DNA of 64,000 nt from Nitrospinaceae bacterium (lineage in GTDB: Bacteria; Nitrospinota_A; UBA7883; JAJDBK01). Positions 16,642-25,922 of this stretch are shown here, one piece after another. The notes beneath the pieces are model-generated. The model saw only the letters and a list, made by a program, of their open reading frames with translations. It was not told where the DNA came from and did no database searches. Numbering within the stretch: the stretch's first letter is position 1; every line of letters starts with the position of its first letter. The translations under genes were made by a program, and so were the position numbers. The stretch lies in contig JAJDBK010000024.1 of assembly GCA_029261405.1 (NCBI GenBank), forward strand, positions 1 through 64,000. The letters run 5' to 3'.

Positions 16642-17535
16642 TCAAGCCGTTAGATCGACCGATTGTTTGGTCTTCGTGGAGTCGAATCCCACCTTGTCGC
16701 TCGAAGACGATCCACTAACTCCAGCGGCGGCGCCTTTCGTAAAGGTATCCACCATCTTGACCTGCTGGTCGTCAAACGACTCCTTGACGCTCTTCTTGTC
16801 AGGTCCGGTATTCCCTGAGCCTTCCGGTCCGAGCATATCGACATCGGCGCTCTTCGTCTCGTCCACCGGGTCTGAAGTCTCGCCGAACACAGGTACCTCT
16901 TCAGGTTTCTGTTCCGGGGTGACGGCTGTCCCTGTCAGGAGAAACTTGTCATACTCATCGTGGACCTTGGCCATGTTCGCCTGAAAGGCAACCTGATTGG
17001 TCACAGAAACATACTTGGTGGCCGCGAAATCGTACGGTTCACGGGAGAATCCGATTCTTGGCCGTCCATAAGAGTCGTACTGCTGACTGAAATGGACCTC
17101 TTTGTGGTTTACCTGCCGACCTTCCTCCTGGGTTGCAATCACCTCGGTCTGTTTATTCGGGTCGGACACGACCTCCATGCTCACACTGCCGCCAACCATT
17201 TGACCACTATAAGCCGCACTGCTGAAACGCGCGGTCAGGCCGTTGACACCAAAGTTGCCCTGGGAGATATTCTCACCCTTTCCACCAGCGACCTTGGAGC
17301 CGGGGAGAGGAGCGTATTCCGATTTGCCGCTACCCGGAAGAGGCGCTCCACCCGGCTTGCTCCCCATGACATGAAAATCGGACTGCAGTTTGAAATCCAC
17401 ACGTTTGTGTGGTTTTGGGATAAAGATCGCCCCTTCAGCTATAGACGTGCTGACTCTGTGGGAGCGTGACGCCACACCGAGACGTTTTGCGCCTCCGCCA
17501 GTTCCAAAAGTGGAGCTAGGTAATCCTAAACTCAT
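16642..17535 (-). CDS. Hypothetical low-complexity protein, 297 aa
   Basis: I do not recognise this protein. The start is well supported: GGAGG lies seven bases before the ATG. It has no signal peptide or membrane segment. The composition is unusual: rich in Gly, Ser, Lys, Asp and Pro, with disordered-looking runs (SKPGGAPLPGSGKSEYAPLPG; SGSSSSDKVGFDSTKTKQS). One more ordered block (about 110-205) contains KEVHFSQQYDSYGRPRIGF and ATKYVSVTNQVAFQANMAKVHDEYDKFLL, the latter likely helical. It could be a flagellar- or secretion-associated protein by its style, but nothing proves that. It is monocistronic, between the protease and hflC. Confidence 0.6.
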   Translation of the reverse strand: MSLGLPSSTFGTGGGAKRLGVASRSHRVSTSIAEGAIFIPKPHKRVDFKLQSDFHVMGSKPGGAPLPGSGKSEYAPLPGSKVAGGKGENISQGNFGVNGLTARFSSAAYSGQMVGGSVSMEVVSDPNKQTEVIATQEEGRQVNHKEVHFSQQYDSYGRPRIGFSREPYDFAATKYVSVTNQVAFQANMAKVHDEYDKFLLTGTAVTPEQKPEEVPVFGETSDPVDETKSADVDMLGPEGSGNTGPDKKSVKESFDDQQVKMVDTFTKGAAAGVSGSSSSDKVGFDSTKTKQSVDLTA

Positions 17536-17689
17536 GATAAAACCTCCAACATCCTTGTTATCGCCATCTCTCAGCTTCTGTTCAGCTAGAAGAGCATCCG
17601 TCTGTTCATTACCGGATGAATAAGGCCAGCGTTCCCTGCTGGTCTGATTACTTAACGGAGGGAAAGTTGAAAATCTTTAGAGAATTACC

Positions 17690-17727
17690 AAAAAAAAAGG
17701 CTCATGGGGATAGCCACCCCATGAGCC
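17690..17727 (-). terminator. Rho-independent terminator of hflKC
   Basis: GGCTCATGGGG (17699-17709) and CCCCATGAGCC (17717-17727) form a perfect 11-bp stem with a 7-base loop. On the minus strand it is followed by nine T residues (plus-strand A-run 17690-17698). It begins 14 bases after the hflC stop. Confidence 0.93.
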
Positions 17728-17740
17728 TCTGTAAACAGTA

Positions 17741-18598
17741 CTATTTCAGATACTTGAGAAACGGCGTATCCTTAGAGATGACCAGTGTGGCCTTCGATTT
17801 CATGGCTATTCCGTACGCTTCCAGGGAGCGGACAAACTCGTAAAACTCCGGGTCCTCGTTATAAGCTTCGGCGGTGATTCTGGTAGCCTCACCATCCGCT
17901 TCACCCCGGATCCTTTTCTCCTGCATTTCCGCTTCGGAGAGTATTATCGCCTTCTCTCTGGCGGTATTGGCCCTGATCTTCTGGGCCTCCTCACTTCCTT
18001 CGGAGCGCCACTGCTTGGCTATACGTTTACGCTCTTCACTCATTCTGCGGAAGACCGCCACCTGGTTTTCGGGAGGCAGGTCGGCCCGTTTAATCCTGAC
18101 ATCGACGATATCTATCCCCATGTCGAGTTCATTCACCTTGGCATTGGAACGTTCCGTAACAAGCTTCATCAGGGAAACACGATGGGTAGTAACGATCTCT
18201 GACAGGTCGTGACCACCGAAATCCTGGCGCAACTCGGAATAGATTATGTCCCGGAGCCTGTCTTTGGCCACTTTTTCTGTTCTGGCCCGTGTAAAGAAAA
18301 GTTCAGGATCACTTATTCGCCACTTGGCAAAGTTGTCAACTACCAGAGTCCTTTTATCTTTTGTGACAATCTCCGTAGCCGGGATATCGTGGTCGAGGAG
18401 CCGCTTGTCGTAGAGGATCACGTCCTGAACAAACGGTTTTTTCATATTGAGTCCAGGTTCCACAATGGTTCTGACGAACTTTCCGAACTCCGTAATAACA
18501 GCTTGTTCGTTTTCATACGTAATGAACAGAGCGTCTTGCGCAATAACCAGCAGAACGACAATAAAAACCGGAATCAAGGCCTTAACACCTGGTTTCAT
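17741..18598 (-). CDS. hflC: HflC, SPFH/prohibitin membrane protein
   Basis: Partner of HflK in the inner-membrane complex that restrains the FtsH protease. The 285 aa begin with one transmembrane segment (about 6-25, ALIPVFIVVLLVIAQDALF) and continue with an SPFH/band-7 domain (EQAVITEFGKFVRTIVEPGLNMKKPF...DKRLLDHDIPATEIVTKDKRTLVVDNFAKWRI). A helical region rich in Ala/Glu follows (SEEAQKIRANTAREKAIILSEAE). The ATG is two bases after the hflK stop. The operon ends at a strong terminator. Confidence 0.95.
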   Translation of the reverse strand: MKPGVKALIPVFIVVLLVIAQDALFITYENEQAVITEFGKFVRTIVEPGLNMKKPFVQDVILYDKRLLDHDIPATEIVTKDKRTLVVDNFAKWRISDPELFFTRARTEKVAKDRLRDIIYSELRQDFGGHDLSEIVTTHRVSLMKLVTERSNAKVNELDMGIDIVDVRIKRADLPPENQVAVFRRMSEERKRIAKQWRSEGSEEAQKIRANTAREKAIILSEAEMQEKRIRGEADGEATRITAEAYNEDPEFYEFVRSLEAYGIAMKSKATLVISKDTPFLKYLK

Positions 18599-18600
18599 CT

Positions 18601-19653
18601 TCAGTTACTCCCCTTGATTTCGATTTTGGCGTCACCTTTTAGTGGAAGAAACGGCAATACGCCGCCTGCTATTTTCGGGTCCATAACCACTTTTTCAACA
18701 TCGGCTAACACACCCTGCATCATTTCCAGATAGAGACGTGTTCTGGTGATTTCAGGCGCCTTGGCGTACTCTTTAAGTCTCGCCTTGAATCCGAGAGCGT
18801 CACCTGATGATCGGTTGACAACCTCAGCCCGGTACGCTTCGGCCCCTGCGATAATAGCGGCGGCCTGACCACGGGTCTCAGGTATGACTGAGTTATAAAA
18901 ACCTTCCGCCTCACGGATAAGGCGGTTCTTGTCCTCTTCAGCGTTGTTTACATCCCGGAACGATTCCCGAACCGCCTGGGGCGGGTGAACGTCCTGCAAC
19001 TGAACAAGGCTGATAGTAAGCCCTGCGCCGTAACGGTCGAGAATCTCCTGCATCAGGGTGTGGACCTGATCCTGCACCTTGCTCTTCCCTACGGTCAGGA
19101 TGCTATCGATCTCTGTTGTGCCAACCACTTCCCGCAAGGCCGCCTCGGCAACATTCTTGACTGTTTCATACAGCCCCCGATCACTCAGTTTTCTGAAGCG
19201 ATCCGACACTCCGAAAAGAAACTGGGATGGATCCTTGATCTGGTACTGAACAGACATCTGGATATCGATCATGTTGGCGCCCTCGGTAAGCATCAGTGAC
19301 TCTTTACGCAAGGTGTTGGCCGATATCTGACCGGAATCGGTGCGAAACCCGATTTCCACCCGCTTTATCTCCTCAAGGCGGACTTTTATCACCCTGCCTA
19401 TAGGCCCCGGGGCGTTCCAGTGGAGGCCAGGGCCGGTAGTTTTGGTGTGGACTCCGAAAAGCATGACCACAGCTCTTTCCTGGAGTTCCACCCTGTAAAG
19501 CCCGGTAAGGAGCCACAGGACAGCCATCACTCCCACCACTCCGGCAATATGGGCCGACTTAAAAGGTGGCAGTACAAATTTATTCAGGTCGATTTCGGGT
19601 AGCTTGTCGAAACCTCCAGACCCACGGGGTCCTCTTCTGTCATCCCAACTCAT
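18601..19653 (-). CDS. hflK: HflK, SPFH/prohibitin membrane protein
   Basis: A 350-aa protein with a short charged N-terminus (GPRGSGGFDKLPEI), one membrane anchor (about 36-56, AGVVGVMAVLWLLTGLYRV) and an SPFH domain (LQERAVVMLFGVHTKTTGPGLHW onward, through VVGTTEIDSILTVGKSKVQDQV). A C-terminal coiled region (EEDKNRLIREAEGFYNSVIPETRGQAAAIIAGAEAYRAEVVNR) completes it. The Gly-rich N-terminus of E. coli HflK is much shortened. TAGGAG precedes the ATG. hflK comes first and hflC second, as in the usual operon. Confidence 0.95.
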   Translation of the reverse strand: MSWDDRRGPRGSGGFDKLPEIDLNKFVLPPFKSAHIAGVVGVMAVLWLLTGLYRVELQERAVVMLFGVHTKTTGPGLHWNAPGPIGRVIKVRLEEIKRVEIGFRTDSGQISANTLRKESLMLTEGANMIDIQMSVQYQIKDPSQFLFGVSDRFRKLSDRGLYETVKNVAEAALREVVGTTEIDSILTVGKSKVQDQVHTLMQEILDRYGAGLTISLVQLQDVHPPQAVRESFRDVNNAEEDKNRLIREAEGFYNSVIPETRGQAAAIIAGAEAYRAEVVNRSSGDALGFKARLKEYAKAPEITRTRLYLEMMQGVLADVEKVVMDPKIAGGVLPFLPLKGDAKIEIKGSN

Positions 19654-19848
19654 ATTTCTCCTAGCCCGTACTATTCATACAGCTTCTATTTCGTTCTGGT
19701 ATCAGCTTTCTTGCGAACATTCATCCGTTGTCCATAATGAATCATCGGGGATGGCGGATGAAGCTAGGTAGTATAGACGAGTAGCCATCCACAGTCAATT
19801 GACAGCCTCTTCCAACATGAAATGGGAGCTTTTTGATCTGGGGGGGCT

Positions 19849-21354
19849 TTAGCGAAACCCGCCGAAAAGTGATCCCATTAAGCCTCGCACCAGCTTACGA
19901 CCTACCTGTGAACCGACAGCGCGGGCGGCGCTTTTAACAAAGGCTGAAGCGGCTGTCTCTCTCTTTCGGCCCCGTTTTACAGGGCGCGAACGCTCACTCG
20001 AAGCTTTAGCCGATCTTTTTTTCGACTCAGATCTCTTTTGCTCCTCCTCTTCTTGCGCCTCAATATCTTCCGCTCTCTTTTTCAGCAACTCATAAGCCGA
20101 CTCGCGGTCGATACCAGTTTCATACTTCGCTTTCAACGGTGATCGTTCGATATATTCTTTCCGCTCTCCCGGCCTGACCGGCCCCATGAGAGACTCAGGC
20201 GGCCTTATCATTACCCGCTCAACAGGTGTGGGGCTACCCTTCCCGTCGAGAACAGAGATGAGAGCCTCACCAATACCAAGCTCGGTAACCGCTTTTTCGG
20301 TATCGACTTTAGGGTTCTGCCTGAAAGTCTGGGCGACAGCCCGTACCACTTTCCTGTCTTTCGGTGTGAAAGCGCGCAGACCATGTTGAACCCTCGCTCC
20401 AAGCTGGCCCAGAATATCCTCCGGAACATCGAGCGGGCTTTGGCTTACAAAATAGATTCCCACACCTTTGGAACGGATCAGCCTGACGACCTGTTCAACT
20501 TTATCGACAAGCGCCTTGGGCGCCCCGTCAAATAGCATATGCGCTTCATCAAAGAAAAAGACCATCTTCGGTTTATCAGCGTCACCGACTTCAGGGAGAG
20601 TTTCGTAAAGCTCCGAGAGTAACCAGAGGAGAAAAATCGCGTACAACCGGGGAGATTTCGTTATCAGTTTTGTCACATCAAGAACGCTTATGACTCCCGA
20701 ACCTGAAAAATCGGTAATCATCAGATCGCTTATATTAAGCCCCGGTTCACCGAAAAAATTCGTAGCGCCCTGTTCTTCCAGGGTCAGAAGTTTGCGCTGG
20801 ATGGCGCCTACGCTCACCGATGAGATATTTCCGTATTCGCCTTTAAGTTCATTACGGCTATCGACCATAAAGGTGAGCATGGAGCGAAGATCCTTCAGGT
20901 CAAGGAGCATCATTCCGTTGTCGTCGGCTATCCTGAAAGCGGCATAGAGTACACCCGACTGGGTATCGTTTAACTCCAGCAGGTTTGAGAGCAATAATGG
21001 CCCCACCTCGGAAATGGTAGTGCGGACCGGCAGACCCTTCTTTCCGAAAACATCCCAGAAAACCACAGGACACCCGGCCACGGTGTAGTCATCAATACCG
21101 ATCAGGGACAGCCGTTCATCTATCTTCTTGTGAGGTTTCCCCGGTTTTGCAAGGCCGGAGAGATCCCCTTTGATATCGGCGAGAAACACAGGAACCCCCG
21201 CTTTGGAAAACCCTTCCGCCATGATCTGAAGGGTTACGGTCTTTCCTGTTCCTGTCGCCCCGGCGATCATTCCGTGGCGGTTGGCCATTTTCATCGCCAG
21301 AGAAACTTTTACGTCGCCATCACCCCCCAGCAGAAGATCAGATGAAGTGTCCAT
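19849..21354 (-). CDS. HerA-like P-loop ATPase, DUF853 family
   Basis: A 501-aa protein of the YjgR/DUF853 family, related to the HerA-FtsK translocases. I start at ATG 21354, which overlaps the previous stop by one base (TGATG). A TTG three bases earlier is possible. Walker A is GATGTGKT (32-39); Walker B is [11 protein letters not shown] near 270, followed by an arginine-containing [24 protein letters not shown] sensor region. The C-terminal 100 residues are Lys/Glu/Arg-rich and end in a glycine-rich tail ([18 protein letters not shown]). The biological role of the family is not established. Coupling to the DUF4332-like gene suggests they work together on nucleic acid. Confidence 0.85.
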   Translation of the reverse strand: MDTSSDLLLGGDGDVKVSLAMKMANRHGMIAGATGTGKTVTLQIMAEGFSKAGVPVFLADIKGDLSGLAKPGKPHKKIDERLSLIGIDDYTVAGCPVVFWDVFGKKGLPVRTTISEVGPLLLSNLLELNDTQSGVLYAAFRIADDNGMMLLDLKDLRSMLTFMVDSRNELKGEYGNISSVSVGAIQRKLLTLEEQGATNFFGEPGLNISDLMITDFSGSGVISVLDVTKLITKSPRLYAIFLLWLLSELYETLPEVGDADKPKMVFFFDEAHMLFDGAPKALVDKVEQVVRLIRSKGVGIYFVSQSPLDVPEDILGQLGARVQHGLRAFTPKDRKVVRAVAQTFRQNPKVDTEKAVTELGIGEALISVLDGKGSPTPVERVMIRPPESLMGPVRPGERKEYIERSPLKAKYETGIDRESAYELLKKRAEDIEAQEEEEQKRSESKKRSAKASSERSRPVKRGRKRETAASAFVKSAARAVGSQVGRKLVRGLMGSLFGGFR

Positions 21355-21761
21355 CAATATTTTATGGCCGGGTCCAGGTTTTTCGCCTGCTCAATCCAAC
21401 CTGTCACGCTCGCCTCTCCCGGGCAGATACGAGTATAATTCTTCTCGTCGTTTACCTCTCTCATCTTCGTTGCAAGGTTGTCGGGTCTTCGTCTCTTAAG
21501 CTCCTTTACGGAGTCTACTCCCGCCCCTTCCAGAAGTTCCGCGTACTGGCTGGCGACACCCTTTATGCGAAACAGGTCCGCCATGTTGACACACCGCATG
21601 ATTATCGATGGACTGACGCCGGTCTCTTTTGCAAGAGCGTTTCGACCTTTTCTTGTACCGCCTTTTTCCAACAGCGCTTTTGCGGAACCGCATCCAACAT
21701 TGCGAAGTTTGTCGCCGTATACTTTGCCAATCCCCTCAATCGCCTCTATCGACTTAGCCAT
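21354..21761 (-). CDS. DUF4332-like helix-hairpin-helix protein
   Basis: A 135-aa protein. I start at [12 protein letters not shown] (21761), preceded by a G-rich site, rather than at 21782. Two helix-hairpin-helix-like repeats are visible: [30 protein letters not shown] (4-33) and [34 protein letters not shown] (about 62-95). This organisation is typical of DUF4332 proteins, which are predicted to bind DNA without sequence preference. Its stop overlaps the start of the HerA-like ATPase (TGATG). Confidence 0.75.
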   Translation of the reverse strand: MAKSIEAIEGIGKVYGDKLRNVGCGSAKALLEKGGTRKGRNALAKETGVSPSIIMRCVNMADLFRIKGVASQYAELLEGAGVDSVKELKRRRPDNLATKMREVNDEKNYTRICPGEASVTGWIEQAKNLDPAIKY

Positions 21762-21883
21762 CTTGATCCCCCCGGATAACATTTACAGATAAACAACTAA
21801 CCAAAGCTAAAACCGCATGCCCTACCCCAAGCATGGAGAATCATTCTAACAACGGAAAGTCATAGTTTCAAGCAAATGGCGAA

Positions 21884-23143
21884 TCACGCCAGCGCCGAGA
21901 GTTCGTCCGCTACCCTTGAAGCCAGTTCAATGTCTGGAGAAGCCAACGAATCGTTGAGGTCTTTCGATCTTATGAAGTACTCCCTGGCCTCCTTGATGGC
22001 GCCGTTGTCTTTGTAGGCTCTTGCGATATTGAAATGAACCGCTGCGTTTTTCGGATCGATATTAAGGGCCGATTTGTAGGTTTCGATCGATTGGCTCAAA
22101 AGGCCCTTCTTCCGGAACTCTATACCGGCTCGGTTGTATCTGGCAATAAACTCTATCACTTCGTCCAGCCCCAGCGAACCTTGCTTTCTTCTAAGCGATA
22201 CCGCTTCGTTGATAAACTTCGTCGCAAGGCGCGCCTCCCCTTTGGCAAGTAGTACGTTGGCTACCTCCTCACTGATTTCCGGATCGATCCGGATCGCGCT
22301 TTCAAAGGCCATTTCAGCCTTCTTTTCCTGTTTAAGCTCAATATGAACCTCACCGATCAATACCTTTCTGCTGGCCATGTTCGGGCTTATATTGTCCGCC
22401 CACTCCAGTGTTTTTAACGCCTCTATGTAGTTCATGTTCCCGATCTGGAACTCCGCCAACGAACTTAGAGCCTTCAGGTAGCGTGGATTGAGGGTCACAG
22501 CCTCCGCAAAATGCTCCGCCGCCTTTACCTTGTCCCCCTTTCCCTGGTACGAAAGCCCGAGCAGTCTTTTGGCGCCTGCGCTTGATGGTTTTCTCTTTAA
22601 CACCGACTGTAGCGTAACGATGGCGTTATCGTAATCGGCGTTGTCTATCATTGACTCAGCCATGTTCATCAGCTTCATGTAAGGTGGCGGGTTCAAAATG
22701 TTCCTTATCTTCTCTCCGAGGTCTTTTTCCGAAAACGGTTTAATCATGTATCCGTTCACCCCCTCCTCGCTCGCCTGCAGTATCTGACTCTCCTCCGTTT
22801 CCCCGCTCACCATCAGGACAGGCAGAAACTTGGTCAACGGATCGTTTCTAAGCGACTGGACTACCTTTATGCCGGGTACTTGCGACAGGTTCCAGTCAAG
22901 AAGAATAATTCCTATATCAGCTTTGAACTCATGAATTATTGAGAGCGCTCTTTTGCCATCCTCAGCTTCAATAATGCGCTCAGGATCGACTCCGAGTCGG
23001 GATATGAATGTTCTTTGCATCTTGCGAACGTTTCGCTGGTCATCGGCGTGTACAACTTTCCTGTTACCCAACAACTCGTTTATCCTGATTCCGCCCGGGG
23101 CATGTTCTCTGGCGTTCCCGCCAACCCTGAGCCAATCAACCAT
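21884..23143 (-). CDS. Response regulator with receiver domain and TPR repeats
   Basis: A 419-aa protein with a short N-terminal extension. The receiver domain (about 27-150) has an acidic pair Asp34/Asp35, phosphoacceptor Asp83 (LLDWNLS), a VSGETEES switch region and a conserved Lys in MIKPF. Residues about 160-400 hold several tetratricopeptide repeats (AKRLLGLSYQGKGDKVKAAEHFAEAVTLNP; AVHFNIARAYKDNGAIKEAREYF). There is no DNA-binding domain, so the output is protein-protein interaction. GGAG precedes the ATG by seven bases. No kinase gene is adjacent. Confidence 0.9.
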   Translation of the reverse strand: MVDWLRVGGNAREHAPGGIRINELLGNRKVVHADDQRNVRKMQRTFISRLGVDPERIIEAEDGKRALSIIHEFKADIGIILLDWNLSQVPGIKVVQSLRNDPLTKFLPVLMVSGETEESQILQASEEGVNGYMIKPFSEKDLGEKIRNILNPPPYMKLMNMAESMIDNADYDNAIVTLQSVLKRKPSSAGAKRLLGLSYQGKGDKVKAAEHFAEAVTLNPRYLKALSSLAEFQIGNMNYIEALKTLEWADNISPNMASRKVLIGEVHIELKQEKKAEMAFESAIRIDPEISEEVANVLLAKGEARLATKFINEAVSLRRKQGSLGLDEVIEFIARYNRAGIEFRKKGLLSQSIETYKSALNIDPKNAAVHFNIARAYKDNGAIKEAREYFIRSKDLNDSLASPDIELASRVADELSALA

Positions 23144-23213
23144 TAACGATCTCCAGGTTATTTGAACAAGAAGAGATTCAAACCAGATATCCTATCATCC
23201 CGCCACTATCGTA

Positions 23214-23513
23214 CTACTCGCTTATATGTACGGCAAACGCCACCAACTCGGAGGTGGCCCGAATTCCCCTCGATTCCCCCTTCTCTACAAATACCATCTC
23301 ACCGGCGCAAACTTCCTTCTCTTCACTATCGAAGGTCATTACCGCACTACCTTTTATTATGTAAAAGACACCCGTTCCGCTTGGATGAGGAGGTATCTCC
23401 TGCCCGGCTTTCATACAGATCAGGGGGACCTTGTACGATTGGGTGAATTTGAGTACCTGCGGCATGAACATATCGTTGAACTTGAGTTTTTCCCCGATAT
23501 TTATCTTTTCCAT
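23214..23513 (-). CDS. Small cupin-domain protein
   Basis: A 99-aa single-domain cupin. Motif 1 is weakened: GQEIPPHPSGTGVFYIIKGSAVMTF keeps one His but replaces the usual second with Ser/Thr. Motif 2 is GEMVFVEKGESRGIRA, also lacking the usual His. Metal binding is therefore uncertain. GGAG lies ten bases before the ATG. It is divergent from the TonB-dependent receptor, with a 314-base gap. Confidence 0.75.
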   Translation of the reverse strand: MEKINIGEKLKFNDMFMPQVLKFTQSYKVPLICMKAGQEIPPHPSGTGVFYIIKGSAVMTFDSEEKEVCAGEMVFVEKGESRGIRATSELVAFAVHISE

Positions 23514-23827
23514 TGTATGATGGCTCCATTGAATTTTTGTATTGTCAAGAAGTCAGGGACGTTCACCAGAAGATATACGCCCCGCCAATTCAGTATATTT
23601 CCCGCAGGTCTCAGCCAAGCGGCGGACCATCCTCCCGCACCCCTTCCATTTCGTCAACGCAAATCAGCTTGCTTCGGAGAAGTTTTGAGCTTGCAATCGG
23701 CCTGAAAACTGGACTAACATTATCTCAATCCAGCTGTAGGGTAAGCTCGCAGGGCTGGATGGTCGGGAAGGCTGAGCGCCATATTTGCTATCTGTGGGGG
23801 CAGGGCAAGACAAGGGAATTTTTTATA
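23514..23827. other. Long divergent leader between cupin and TonB receptor genes
   Basis: The gap is open in the receptor's reading frame, but its translation does not look like protein, so I treat it as a 314-base leader. ATCCAGC (23728-23734) and GCTGGAT (23754-23760) form a perfect 7-bp hairpin. The 7-mer AGCTTGC occurs twice, near 23667 and 23688. On the minus strand, fragments GGGGTGC (23643-23637) and GGCTGAGA (23616-23609) resemble the 5' half of a thiamine-pyrophosphate riboswitch, but the 3' half is absent. A structured regulatory RNA is possible; I assign no class. Confidence 0.35.
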
Positions 23828-25810
23828 TTGAAAACGCTGGTCGTCTACGTTACTCAAAGCCATAACAAGCGTTATTTGTTGTTAATTTTTCTTCTGTCGC
23901 TCCCGTTTCTTTTTTCACGTCCATCTTACGGAAACCAGTTGACCATCGCGGCGGCAGACCTTACCAGCCTCTCCCTTGAGGAGTTGATGAATATCCAGGT
24001 CTACTCCTCCTCCAAGCGGCTGGAGCCTGCCTACCAAACCCCCTCGGCGGTAACGGTTTTGCAAGGGGATGATTTGCGCCGTATGGGAATAAACTCGATT
24101 CCCGAAGCGCTAAGACTGGTACCCGGAATGGAGGTGGCTCAGTTCTCGTCCCATCAGTGGGCCGTCACATCCAGGGGATTCAACGGCAGATTCGCCGACA
24201 AACTGCTTGTTCTGGTAGATGGTCGGTCGGTCTACACCCCTTTGACCGCAGGCGTACAATGGAGCAGGCAGGATACGACAATTGAGGATATCGACCGGAT
24301 CGAAATAATCCGTGGACCGGGTGGGTCTGTTTGGGGCGCCAACGCTGTCAACGGTGTTGTCAACATCATAACGAAGAGCGCGGACAAAACAGAGGGGCTC
24401 CTGGCCTACGCCGGTGGAGGTGAAGGTGAAAAAGGGTTTGGAGGAATTCGTTACGGCGCCAAAGTCGGCGAAAACTCCTACATGCGCGGTTTTGTGCGTT
24501 ATCGTGAAACTGACGGTTTAGTTGATGTCGATGGCGAGAGGCTAAACGACAACTGGGATTCAGTGCGTGGAGGATTTCGTTTCGACGCATACCCGGCAGA
24601 AGGGCGGAGTATAGTCTTCCTTGGGGAATCCTACAAAAACAAACCCTCCCTTACAAACGAAGGCAGGTCTGGCCGGTATGACGAGTCGGCGGACACTAAC
24701 GGAGGGCATCTGCTGGCTCGAATCTTCACCACGCTTGACGATGGTTCCGATCTTGAAATCCAGGCCTATTTCGACCGGACGGAGCGAATAGAGAATGACG
24801 GATCGAACGCAAGCAAGATTATTGAGACCGCCGACATTGACCTCACACATCATTTCGCCGCCGGGAAAGATAACCAGATTTCATGGGGACTCGGTTACCG
24901 TAATATCCATTTCAACAACGTTACAAGCGGGTCCACATACTACGTCGATCCAGCGAAAAGGGATAACCTTTTCAGCGCGTTCATTCAGAACCGCATCACG
25001 CTTATGGATAACTCCCTCTTCCTCACCATCGGAACCAAGGTTGAGTTAAACGACTACACAGGTTTCGAGTTTCAGCCGAGCGCAAGAATCCTCTATTCAC
25101 CCGACCCGAAAACCGCTTTGTGGGGAGCTGTGACCAGAACGGTCAGAACCCCTACCCGCGCCGATAACGACCTTGGAATCACCACGAGTTATTTTGAATT
25201 ACACCCATCACCCGATCTGGCTTCGGAAAAAACCGTCTCTTACGAAGCCGGATACCGTAGCTGGATTGGTGAAAACGTTATGGCTGATATCGCCTTTCAT
25301 TATAACGTCTACGACGAGTTAAGGACAGAAGAGAATATAGATGAGAACGGGCTTGGTATCTATTTTCAGGGAAACGAGATGTCTGGTTCCTCTTACGGCG
25401 CAGAACTCTCCGTTACGGCTGACGTTACCAAAGGTTGGAGGATTCGGGCCGGTTACACCATCTTCAGGATAGACCTAAAAACATCAGAAACATCGGTCGA
25501 TACAGACTCGGAGGGTTATTATGAAAACAGCTCTCCGGCAAATAAGCTCTTCCTGACATCTTACATCGACCTGCCCTGGAATATGGAGGCGGACCTGTTC
25601 GTTTCTTATGTCGATTCCCTCAAATTTAGTGAGATACCATCTTATACAAAAATGGACGCCAGACTCGGATGGAACCCCGGGCCGGATTGGGAATTCAGCC
25701 TCATTGGAAAAAACCTGACTGACGAACGACACCCCGAATATGAGGCAAGCTACCAACTGGCCGAAGAGATGGTTCGCTCTTTCTGGGTCAAGGCCGTTTA
25801 CAGGCGCTGA
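23828..25810 (+). CDS. TonB-dependent outer-membrane receptor
   Basis: A 660-aa outer-membrane transporter that takes up a bound nutrient using TonB energy. I choose TTG 23828 as start: AAGGGA lies ten bases upstream and the protein then begins with a signal peptide (KRYLLLIFLLSLPFLFSRPSYG). The plug domain follows (about 50-170: SLEELMNIQVYSSSKRLEPAYQTPSAVTVL, RRMGINSIPEALRLVPGMEV, VLVDGRSVYTPL, IDRIEIIRGPGGSVWGANAVNGVVNIITK). The rest is a 22-strand-type barrel ending in a terminal aromatic strand (VRSFWVKAVYRR). The leading SLEELMNIQV segment is common in ligand-uncertain receptors. The substrate is unknown; no siderophore or cobalamin gene is nearby. Confidence 0.9.
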   Translation: MKTLVVYVTQSHNKRYLLLIFLLSLPFLFSRPSYGNQLTIAAADLTSLSLEELMNIQVYSSSKRLEPAYQTPSAVTVLQGDDLRRMGINSIPEALRLVPGMEVAQFSSHQWAVTSRGFNGRFADKLLVLVDGRSVYTPLTAGVQWSRQDTTIEDIDRIEIIRGPGGSVWGANAVNGVVNIITKSADKTEGLLAYAGGGEGEKGFGGIRYGAKVGENSYMRGFVRYRETDGLVDVDGERLNDNWDSVRGGFRFDAYPAEGRSIVFLGESYKNKPSLTNEGRSGRYDESADTNGGHLLARIFTTLDDGSDLEIQAYFDRTERIENDGSNASKIIETADIDLTHHFAAGKDNQISWGLGYRNIHFNNVTSGSTYYVDPAKRDNLFSAFIQNRITLMDNSLFLTIGTKVELNDYTGFEFQPSARILYSPDPKTALWGAVTRTVRTPTRADNDLGITTSYFELHPSPDLASEKTVSYEAGYRSWIGENVMADIAFHYNVYDELRTEENIDENGLGIYFQGNEMSGSSYGAELSVTADVTKGWRIRAGYTIFRIDLKTSETSVDTDSEGYYENSSPANKLFLTSYIDLPWNMEADLFVSYVDSLKFSEIPSYTKMDARLGWNPGPDWEFSLIGKNLTDERHPEYEASYQLAEEMVRSFWVKAVYRR

Positions 25811-25819
25811 CCAGTACCA

Positions 25820-25849
25820 TTGCCAAAGGTTTGCATAAGAACCTATAAT
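25820..25849 (+). promoter_or_regulatory. Sigma70-type promoter for the kinase-glycan operon
   Basis: TTGCCA (25820-25825) and a perfect TATAAT (25844-25849) are separated by 18 bases. The predicted start would lie near 25857, about 65 bases before the kinase ATG. Confidence 0.6.
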
Positions 25850-25922
25850 ACGTGTCGGTCTTTTTTCCGATGTTATGGTATGGCAAAATGTATTGGCATG
25901 ATTCAATTGTGAGATACGTGCA

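Noticed and set aside
23595-23645. Thiamine-pyrophosphate riboswitch on the minus strand before the cupin gene
   Set aside because: GGGGTGC and GGCTGAGA fit the 5' half, but the conserved CCTGATCTGG and CCAGCG.AGGGA half is absent at the required distance.
23640-23827. Cobalamin riboswitch before the TonB-dependent receptor
   Set aside because: A GGGAAGGC fragment is present, but there is no B12 box (AGACCTGCC type) in the right place and strand, and the core elements are not in order.
23513-23827. N-terminal extension of the TonB-dependent receptor
   Set aside because: The extension would place about 105 residues before the signal peptide; a TTG with AAGGGA upstream gives a proper signal peptide start.
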